DNA from: Arthrobacter jiangjiafuii
GTDB lineage: Bacteria > Actinomycetota > Actinomycetes > Actinomycetales > Micrococcaceae
Direction of reading: 5' to 3'
Assembly (NCBI RefSeq): GCF_018622995.1
Contig: NZ_CP076022.1
Coordinates: 124,001-188,000 of the forward strand
Length of the DNA: 64,000 bases
Positions within the stretch are counted from its first letter, which is position 1. Each line of letters starts with the position of its first letter. Under the pieces are notes generated by a model that searched no databases, was not told where the DNA came from, and saw nothing but the letters and a program-made list of their open reading frames with translations. Positions 58,394-64,000 of this stretch are shown one piece after another. The translations under genes and the position numbers were made by a program.

Positions 58394-58959
58394 GCCCGGA
58401 ACTGACGTATCCGGACCCCGGACACACCCGCCGGCCGTACCCCCAGCCGCTCACCGGCCGCTGGCCGGACGGCTACCGGCTGGTGCTGCGCCGCGAAAAG
58501 CTCGACATCCCGGATCCGGCGGCCGGATTCCTGCGGCTGGCCAACGGCATTCTGGACTGGGACCTGCACCGGCGGGCCGGTTTGCGGGTGGCCGTCTCCA
58601 CGCCCCGCGCCGCGCCGGGCGTCGAGATGGCTTCCGGGGTGGGCATCGGGCCGCTGCGCTACTACGCGCCGTGCCGGGTGCTCTGGGCCGAGGAGCCTGC
58701 GCTCGACGACGGCGGAGCTCCGGTGGTGGGGCAGCGGGCCGGTTTTGGCTATGGCACGTTGAAGGGGCATCCGGAGCAGGGTGAAGAGGGGTTCTACGCG
58801 GAGCTGGACGGGGAAGGGAAGCTCTCGTTCCGGGTGGCTGCGTACAGCCGTCCGGCGAACCGGGTCCTGGCGGCGGGGGATTTCGCCAACCGGCGGGTCC
58901 AGGCCTTTTTCACCCGGCGCTACCTCACTGCCGCCTACAAGCTGGCTGCCGGCGCCTGA
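58390..58959 (+). CDS. DUF1990 family protein
   Basis: The 189 residues contain 'YPQPLTGRWPDGYRLVLRREKLDIPDPAAGFLRLANGILDWDLHRRAGL', 'GPLRYYAPCRVLW', 'QRAGFGYGTLKGHPEQGEEGF' and 'RPANRVLAAGDFANRRVQAFFTRRYL', the DUF1990 pattern. Function is unknown. It is coupled to the MmcQ-like gene by an ATGA overlap and overlaps the converging acetyltransferase gene by 25 nt. Confidence 0.85.
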   Translation: MSPELTYPDPGHTRRPYPQPLTGRWPDGYRLVLRREKLDIPDPAAGFLRLANGILDWDLHRRAGLRVAVSTPRAAPGVEMASGVGIGPLRYYAPCRVLWAEEPALDDGGAPVVGQRAGFGYGTLKGHPEQGEEGFYAELDGEGKLSFRVAAYSRPANRVLAAGDFANRRVQAFFTRRYLTAAYKLAAGA

Positions 58960-59540
58960 GCTGTGTCTTCGGGCAACTGGGGGCGGCGCAGGACGAAATT
59001 GAGGCTGAGGCCGGGGCCTTCCACCGGGAGGAACCCGGCGGTCAGCAGCAGTTCCTGTGACGCGGTGTTGTCCGCCTCGGTGGACGCCGTGACCATGGTG
59101 ATTTCCGGGTGCTCGAATGCGTTGTGCGCCACGGCAACCAAGGCTTCGGTGGCGTAGCCCCTTCCGCGCCGGGAGGGCACCACGCTGTAGCTCACCTCGA
59201 CGGCGCCGGGTTCGGGCAGCGGCAGGAAACCGATGGTGCCCACCACTTCCGCGGTGGTGCGCTCGCGGAGGAGGCGGGTGGCCATGGCGTCCCCGGCGGC
59301 AACCATCACGCCCTCTTCGAAGAACTGCCGGGCGGCGTCGCAATCCATGGGTTGGGGGAAGTCGTCGGCCCAGTCGGGGAGCCGGTGCTGGATGATCAGG
59401 GCATCCGCTTCGGTGCTGGAAATCTGGTCCAGCTGCAGGTGGTTCGTGGTGATGCCAGTGGCCGTAGCGGAGTTTTCCGCGGGCGGCACTGCATGTTCAG
59501 GGGTGATGGTCACTGGCCAATTGTGCACGCCCGGGCGCAT
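58935..59540 (-). CDS. GNAT-family N-acetyltransferase
   Basis: The 201-residue protein has 'VVGTIGFLPLPEPGAVEVSYSVVPSRRGRGYATEALVAVAHNAF', including the acetyl-CoA pyrophosphate loop RRGRGYA. 'ITMVTASTEADNTASQELLLTAGF' is the motif B region of RimJ/RimL-like enzymes. The acceptor is unknown. The ATG at 59540 is a reasonable start (AGAAG upstream), but a GTG about 30 nt further in is also possible. Its 3' end overlaps the DUF1990 gene. Confidence 0.85.
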   Translation of the reverse strand: MRPGVHNWPVTITPEHAVPPAENSATATGITTNHLQLDQISSTEADALIIQHRLPDWADDFPQPMDCDAARQFFEEGVMVAAGDAMATRLLRERTTAEVVGTIGFLPLPEPGAVEVSYSVVPSRRGRGYATEALVAVAHNAFEHPEITMVTASTEADNTASQELLLTAGFLPVEGPGLSLNFVLRRPQLPEDTAQAPAASL

Positions 59541-59656
59541 TCTGCTTCTATTTAGTGAGCAAAATCTTTTCGTGCCGGGCATCCCGGCAGTAACTGCCAC
59601 AGGCCGCAGCCGGGGCCCCTACCCTGCGGCTGGTCTCCGGACTGCGGCTGTGGTTT

Positions 59657-60139
59657 CTAGGGTTTGCGGGCGTATCCGCCGGTGCCTTGGGGATTCTGGT
59701 CGAAGCCCGGATACGGCGGCACAACAGGCGCCTGTACCGGCGCGGGCGCACCGGACGGATCGCCGTCCTTGAGCGCCGGGACCGGCTTGACGTCGAGCTG
59801 CTTCCCGCTGGCATCCACGATCATGAACGGCTCCCCGAGCTTGTTCAAGTACAGTTGGCGGCCGAAACTGATGCCAAAGATCATGATGGCGATCCCCACG
59901 TAGCGGTTCACCTCGAAGTACAGGGTCAGGGCGGCGAACGCGCCGATGCACAGGGCAATGAACCCCATCAGCCCGATCAGGCCGATGACACCCTTGCGGC
60001 GGAAGCGCACCCGCCCGTCAGTGGCCGAGTCGCGGCGGAGCTTCTTGAGCTCGCGTCCCTTGTTCAGGCGGAGCACACCCAGGGCAGCCCAGAACCCGAA
60101 GAACAGGGAAATCAGAATGACGGTGATAAAAGTCCCCAA
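59657..60139 (-). CDS. Membrane protein of unknown function
   Basis: The 160 residues have one N-terminal helix (about 3-22) and two adjacent helices (about 53-95), with an Arg/Lys-rich cytoplasmic stretch between (KGRELKKLRRDSATDGRVRFRRKG). A Pro-rich C-terminal tail follows. No family recognised. The start is TTG at 60139, fixed by AGGAGG 6 nt upstream, although the frame stays open to 60196. Confidence 0.7.
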   Translation of the reverse strand: MGTFITVILISLFFGFWAALGVLRLNKGRELKKLRRDSATDGRVRFRRKGVIGLIGLMGFIALCIGAFAALTLYFEVNRYVGIAIMIFGISFGRQLYLNKLGEPFMIVDASGKQLDVKPVPALKDGDPSGAPAPVQAPVVPPYPGFDQNPQGTGGYARKP

Positions 60140-60234
60140 CTTTTTCCTCCTCGTATTGGCACGCAGTGCACGTGATCCGGCTCTACTGTGACACACGGCA
60201 TGGATTTTGATGGAAAGCGGGCAGGGGAGACAGC

Positions 60235-60266
60235 AAAAGGTGCGCCTCCCCTGGGGAGACGCACCT
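60235..60266 (-). terminator. Rho-independent terminator of the purS-purQ-purL operon
   Basis: On the minus strand AAGGTGCG-T-CTCCCC pairs with GGGGAG-G-CGCACCTT, followed by TTTTGC, 42 nt after the purL stop. Confidence 0.88.
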
Positions 60267-60307
60267 TCATGGCGCTGGTGTGTAGAAAGCGCTGGTGTGG
60301 AAGAGGG

Positions 60308-62614
60308 TTAGCCGAAGTGCTTCGGCAGGGTCCCTTCGTGGGCTTCCTTCAGCTCGGACAGCGGCAGGGAGAAGTGGCCCTGGAAGTCCAGGGCGCCGAT
60401 CTCGGTGTCCACCACGCCAATGCGCATGTGCGCGTAGCCGCGGGCGGAGCACATGTCCTTGAACCGGACCTCCTCGCTGCGCGCCACGGAGACCACGGCC
60501 CGGGACTGCGATTCGGAGAACAGCATGGTGAACAGGTCCACGCCGTCGCGCTCGCAGGCCTCATCCAAGCCGATCCGGGCGCCCACGCCGAAGCGCAGTG
60601 CCATCTCGGACAGGGCGGCAGCGAGGCCGCCTTCGGAGAGGTCGTGCGCGGCGTCGATCATGCCGTCGCGGGAGGCGTTGACCAGCAGTTCGCCGAGCAG
60701 CTTCTCGCGCTGCAGGTCCACTGCCGGCGGGCGGCCGCCGAGGTGGCCGCGCAGGTTGGCGAATTCGGAGCCGTCCAGCTCGTCCTTCGTGGCACCCATC
60801 AGGTAAATCGCCTGGCCGTCTTCACGCCAGCCCGACGGCGTGCGCCGGGCGACGTCGTCGAACACGCCCAGCACGCCGACCACCGGGGTCGGGTGGATGG
60901 CGACGCCGCCGGTCTGGTTGTACAGCGAGACGTTGCCGCCGGTGACTGGGATGCCCAGTTCCTGGCAGCCGTCGGCCAGGCCACGGACGGCCTCGGCGAA
61001 CTGCCACATGACCTCGGGATCCTCGGGGGAGCCGAAGTTCAGGCAGTCGGAGACGGCCAGCGGCGTCGCACCGGACGTGGCGACGTTGCGGTAGGACTCG
61101 GCCAGGGCCAGGCGGGCACCCTCGTACGGGTCCAGGTAGGTGTAGCGGCCGTTGGCGTCGGTGGAGATGGCCACGCCCAGCCCGGTGGTTTCATCCACGC
61201 GGATCACGCCGGCGTCGTCGGGCATCGCCAGTGCGGTGTTGCCCTGGACATAACGGTCAAACTGGTTGGTGACCCAGGACTTGTCGCACAGGTTCGGCGA
61301 GGCCATCAGCTCCAGGATGGAGGCCTTGATGGCTTCGCTGCCGAACGGCCGGTCGCCGGCGAAGGAATCCGCCTGCAGCTTGTCCTGCCACTGCGGGCGG
61401 TGGAACGGACGGTGGTAGACCGGGCCTTCGTGCGCCACGGTCTTGGGATCGACGTCGACAATGGTCTCGCCAGCCCAATCAATGACCAGCCGGCCGGTGC
61501 CGGTGACCTCGCCGAGCCAGGAGAACTCCACGTTCCATTTGGCCATGATCGCTTCGAACGCCTCGACGTTCTCCGGCGTCACTACGGCCATCATGCGTTC
61601 CTGCGACTCGGACATCAGGATTTCGCCCGGGGTCAGGGTGGGATCGCGCAGCAGCACGTTGGTCAGCTCGACGTGCATGCCGCCGTCGCCGTTGGAGGCC
61701 AGCTCCGACGTCGCGCAGGAAATGCCGGCCGCGCCCAGGTCCTGGATGCCCTCGACCACGGAGGCCTTGAACAGTTCCAGGCAGCACTCGATGAGGACCT
61801 TTTCCGCGAACGGATCGCCCACCTGGACGGCGGGGCGCTTGGAGGGCTTGGTGGAATCGAAGGACTCCGAGGCCAGCACCGAGGCGCCGCCAATGCCGTC
61901 GCCGCCGGTGCGTGCGCCGAAGAGCACCACCTTGTTGCCGGTGCCCGACGCGTTGGCCAGGCGGATGTCTTCGTGGCGCATGACGCCCACGGCCAGGGCG
62001 TTGACCAGCGGGTTGCCCTGGTAGACGGAGTCGAAGACCAGCTCGCCGCCGATGTTCGGCAGGCCGAGCGAGTTGCCGTAGCCGCCGATGCCGGACACGA
62101 TGCCGTGCACCAGGCGGGCGGTGTCCGGATGGTCGATCGCGCCGAAGCGCAGCGGATCCATCACGGCGACCGGGCGGGCACCCATGGAGATGATGTCGCG
62201 GACAATGCCGCCGACGCCGGTCGCGGCGCCCTGGTAGGGCTCCACGAAGGAGGGGTGGTTGTGGGATTCGACCTTGAAGGTCACCGCCCAGCCCTCGCCG
62301 ATGTCCACCACGCCGGCGTTCTCACCGATGCCCACCAGCAGGTGTTCCTTCATCTTCTCGGTGACCTTCTCGCCGAACTGCGACAGATGCACCTTGGAGG
62401 ACTTGTAGGAGCAGTGCTCGGACCACATGACCGAGTACATGGCCAGTTCCGCCGCGGTGGGGCGGCGGCCCAGGATCTCGACGACGCGGTTGAACTCGTC
62501 TTCCTTCAGGCCCAGCTCGGCCCAGGGCAGCTCGGTGTCAGGTGTGGCGGCTGCATGCTCGACGGTGTCGATGCGGAATTTCTTCGCCTCGGTGGAGGCT
62601 GCGGAAACGGTCAT
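60308..62614 (-). CDS. purL: Phosphoribosylformylglycinamidine synthase subunit PurL (small type)
   Basis: The ATP-dependent subunit makes FGAM from FGAR using ammonia delivered by PurQ. At 768 residues it is the small form that needs PurS and PurQ. Blocks seen: '[20 protein letters not shown]', '[31 protein letters not shown]', '[18 protein letters not shown]', '[16 protein letters not shown]' and '[18 protein letters not shown]'. Its ATG directly follows the purQ stop. Confidence 0.97.
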   Translation of the reverse strand: MTVSAASTEAKKFRIDTVEHAAATPDTELPWAELGLKEDEFNRVVEILGRRPTAAELAMYSVMWSEHCSYKSSKVHLSQFGEKVTEKMKEHLLVGIGENAGVVDIGEGWAVTFKVESHNHPSFVEPYQGAATGVGGIVRDIISMGARPVAVMDPLRFGAIDHPDTARLVHGIVSGIGGYGNSLGLPNIGGELVFDSVYQGNPLVNALAVGVMRHEDIRLANASGTGNKVVLFGARTGGDGIGGASVLASESFDSTKPSKRPAVQVGDPFAEKVLIECCLELFKASVVEGIQDLGAAGISCATSELASNGDGGMHVELTNVLLRDPTLTPGEILMSESQERMMAVVTPENVEAFEAIMAKWNVEFSWLGEVTGTGRLVIDWAGETIVDVDPKTVAHEGPVYHRPFHRPQWQDKLQADSFAGDRPFGSEAIKASILELMASPNLCDKSWVTNQFDRYVQGNTALAMPDDAGVIRVDETTGLGVAISTDANGRYTYLDPYEGARLALAESYRNVATSGATPLAVSDCLNFGSPEDPEVMWQFAEAVRGLADGCQELGIPVTGGNVSLYNQTGGVAIHPTPVVGVLGVFDDVARRTPSGWREDGQAIYLMGATKDELDGSEFANLRGHLGGRPPAVDLQREKLLGELLVNASRDGMIDAAHDLSEGGLAAALSEMALRFGVGARIGLDEACERDGVDLFTMLFSESQSRAVVSVARSEEVRFKDMCSARGYAHMRIGVVDTEIGALDFQGHFSLPLSELKEAHEGTLPKHFG

Positions 62615-63388
62615 TTATTTGCCTCCGGCAACAAGCGAGGTGAGTACTGAAGTGAAGATGCCCAGGCCGTCGGTGCCGTAGCCCAGCCCGACCTCGCCGT
62701 AGGCGGAGGAATCCGGACCGAAGCCTGCCTCGACGGCGTGTTCGGGGTGCGGCATGAGCCCGACGACGTTGCCCGCGGCGTTGGTGATGCCGGCAATGTT
62801 CCGGCGCGAACCGTTGGGATTGACGCCGTCGTAGCGGAACACCACGCGGCCCTCGCCCTCGAGCTCGTCCAGGGTCTTCTCGTCGGCCACATACTGGCCG
62901 TCCTGGTTCTTCAGCGGAATGACCATGCCGGAATCCTTGGCATACGCCGAGGTCCAGGCCGTGGTGTTGTTCTCCACGCGCAGCAGCTGGTCCGCGCAGG
63001 AGAACTTGAGGTGGTTGTTCTTGATCATCGAGCCGGGCAGCAGGTGCGCCTCGGTGAGGATCTGGAAGCCGTTGCAGATGCCCAGCACGGGCATGCCACC
63101 GTTCGCGGCGTCCACCACCATGTCCATCAGTGGGGCGAAGCGGGCAATGGCGCCGGCCCGCAGATAGTCGCCGTAGGAGAAGCCGCCGGGAATGATGACG
63201 GCGTCCACCGACTGCAGGTTGGCTTCGTTGTGCCAGAGGCCGACGGCGGTGCCGCCGGCGAGGGTGACCGCACGGGCGGCGTCGCGGTCGTCAAGGGTGC
63301 CGGGGAAGGTGATGATGCCGATCCGGACGGCCCGCAACGCGTCGTTGGCGGGCGCAACGGCGAAATCGCCGATCAGGGGAGTGCTCAA
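62615..63388 (-). CDS. purQ: Phosphoribosylformylglycinamidine synthase subunit PurQ (glutaminase)
   Basis: The class I glutamine amidotransferase supplies ammonia to PurL. The 257 residues include 'IGIITFPGTLDDRDAARAV', 'IIPGGFSYGDYLRAGAIARF', the Cys nucleophile in LGICNGFQILTEA and 'LMPHPEHAVE' with the catalytic His-Glu. It has an N-terminal extension of about 20 residues (MSTPLIGDFAVAPANDALR) before the usual start of the fold. It sits between purS (2-nt gap) and purL (no gap). Confidence 0.96.
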   Translation of the reverse strand: MSTPLIGDFAVAPANDALRAVRIGIITFPGTLDDRDAARAVTLAGGTAVGLWHNEANLQSVDAVIIPGGFSYGDYLRAGAIARFAPLMDMVVDAANGGMPVLGICNGFQILTEAHLLPGSMIKNNHLKFSCADQLLRVENNTTAWTSAYAKDSGMVIPLKNQDGQYVADEKTLDELEGEGRVVFRYDGVNPNGSRRNIAGITNAAGNVVGLMPHPEHAVEAGFGPDSSAYGEVGLGYGTDGLGIFTSVLTSLVAGGK

Positions 63389-63390
63389 AA

Positions 63391-63645
63391 TCAGGCCTCC
63401 GGGATTACTTCAACGCGGGTGACATCCTCGATGACGGGATTGGACAGCAGCGTGGCGGCTGCGGTGCGGGCCTGCTCGAGGATTTCGGGAGTGACGTCTC
63501 CGTCTACGGTCAGTTCAAAGCGCTTGCCCTGGCGGACGCCGGTGAAACCGGTCAGGCCCAGCCGCGGCAGGGCGCCGGCGATGGCCTTGCCCTGCGGATC
63601 GAGGATTTCGGGTTTGGGCATGACGTCAACAACGATCCGGGGCAT
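63391..63645 (-). CDS. purS: Phosphoribosylformylglycinamidine synthase subunit PurS
   Basis: The 84-residue ferredoxin-like subunit (MPRIVVDVMPKPEILDPQGKAIAGALPRLG...GVRQGKRFEL) bridges PurQ and PurL in the complex. It is the first gene of purS-purQ-purL, with AGGAG 9 nt before the ATG. The 217-bp region upstream (63646-63862) holds the previous gene's terminator and presumably this operon's promoter, which I could not place. Confidence 0.95.
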   Translation of the reverse strand: MPRIVVDVMPKPEILDPQGKAIAGALPRLGLTGFTGVRQGKRFELTVDGDVTPEILEQARTAAATLLSNPVIEDVTRVEVIPEA

Positions 63646-63783
63646 CCGGGCAACTCCTGTAAGAGAAAGTGGGTGGCCGCGGACCCTGCCGTCTCACGCT
63701 GATTCAGCGCTCCGCGAGCTTGCATTTTCCAGTCTAGCGGCGTTTGCCGCGGTCGTCCTTTTGCGTCGTTTCCTGTCGGGTCG

Positions 63784-63829
63784 AAAAAGCTCCGGGCCGC
63801 CATCCAAGGAAAGGAGGGCGGCCCGGAGC
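63784..63829 (-). terminator. Rho-independent terminator
   Basis: The 13-bp stem GCTCCGGGCCGCC with a 15-nt loop is followed on the minus strand by TTTTT. It ends the transcript of the small gene at the window's right edge. Confidence 0.92.
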
Positions 63830-63862
63830 AGAAGAAAGCAAACGCCCGGAGGGGGCATCAGA

Positions 63863-64000
63863 TCAGGCTGGAACGCTCATTTGGAAGCCGCAGCGGCACC
63901 GCAGCACGGTGGTGTCGAGCTGGACTTCGGAGACGGCGGGCATTGACCCGGTGTGGAGCGGTTCAAAAATCGACACCGAGGTGGTGTCCTTGGGTTTCAT
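63863..64000 (-). CDS. Small Cys-containing protein, possibly cut by the window end
   Basis: The 45 codons begin with an ATG at the last three bases of the window (MKPKDTTSVSIFEPLHTGSM...). They contain LRCRCGFQMSV with a Cys-x-Cys-Gly pair near the C-terminus. A strong terminator follows 34 nt after the stop, which supports it as a real transcript end. The true start may lie outside the window. No family recognised. Confidence 0.55.
   Translation of the reverse strand: MKPKDTTSVSIFEPLHTGSMPAVSEVQLDTTVLRCRCGFQMSVPA

Noticed and set aside
60188-62650. Plus-strand frame of 820 codons opposite purL
   Set aside because: purL is unambiguous on the minus strand; the plus frame is composed of repeated Gly/His/Val/Asp-type antisense sequence.

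Overview
The window is about 64 kb of chromosomal DNA from a high-GC Gram-positive bacterium. The best guess is a member of the Micrococcaceae close to Arthrobacter. The signs are GC-rich third codon positions, frequent GTG and TTG starts, many apparently leaderless genes, and actinobacterial families such as DUF3151 next to fba, the AmaP/Gls24 locus, an HPr/EI/fructose PTS operon, small-type PurL with PurS and PurQ, and the SAM-IV riboswitch class. I see no insertion sequence, prophage, CRISPR array or rRNA. Three tRNA genes lie at 26.58-26.92 kb.

Layout. 0-1 kb: a membrane protein, possibly cut by the window edge. 1-6.3 kb (minus): fruK-fruA-ptsI-ptsH, a fructose PTS operon carrying its own general PTS proteins. 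6.5-12.8 kb: an esterase, a GlsB-type stress membrane protein, a GH15 hydrolase and small membrane or phosphoesterase genes. 12.8-18.3 kb (minus): a zinc alcohol dehydrogenase, a STAS-like protein and pta-ackA. 18.5-26.4 kb: an amino-acid permease, a thiamine-binding protein, a leader ORF with a spermidine-synthase-like gene, an NCS2 permease, a universal stress protein and a CDF metal exporter. 26.5-30 kb: tRNAs, a PNPOx-like protein and a five-gene alkaline-shock (Asp23/AmaP) operon. 30-41.8 kb: xthA, nadE, pyrE, a HAD phosphatase, a tRNA/rRNA methyltransferase, fba, purA and DUF genes. 41.8-46 kb: a MarR/hydrolase divergent pair, a nitrilase homologue and a sigma/putative anti-sigma pair. 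46-57 kb: sulfur metabolism (below). 57-63.7 kb: small accessory genes and purS-purQ-purL. The right edge has a 45-codon Cys-containing ORF.

The most interesting region is 46.3-56.4 kb. A sulfonate/taurine-type ABC transporter (ATPase, lipoprotein, permease) is followed by an overlapping acetyl-CoA synthetase gene, and the operon is preceded by what reads as a SAM-I riboswitch. About 1.0 kb away on the other strand, an NtaA/SnaA/DszA-type flavin monooxygenase gene is preceded by a clear SAM-IV-type riboswitch. Two paralogous alpha/beta hydrolases flank the monooxygenase. They share an almost identical promoter, and one has lost about 50 residues corresponding to the cap. metY (O-acetylhomoserine sulfhydrylase) lies close by. 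I infer an organosulfur scavenging and assimilation locus under S-adenosylmethionine control through two different aptamer classes.

Many genes carry a TANNNT hexamer 6-7 nt before their start codon and have no Shine-Dalgarno sequence, which I read as leaderless transcription. Function calls rest on recognised motifs and family resemblance, without database searches.
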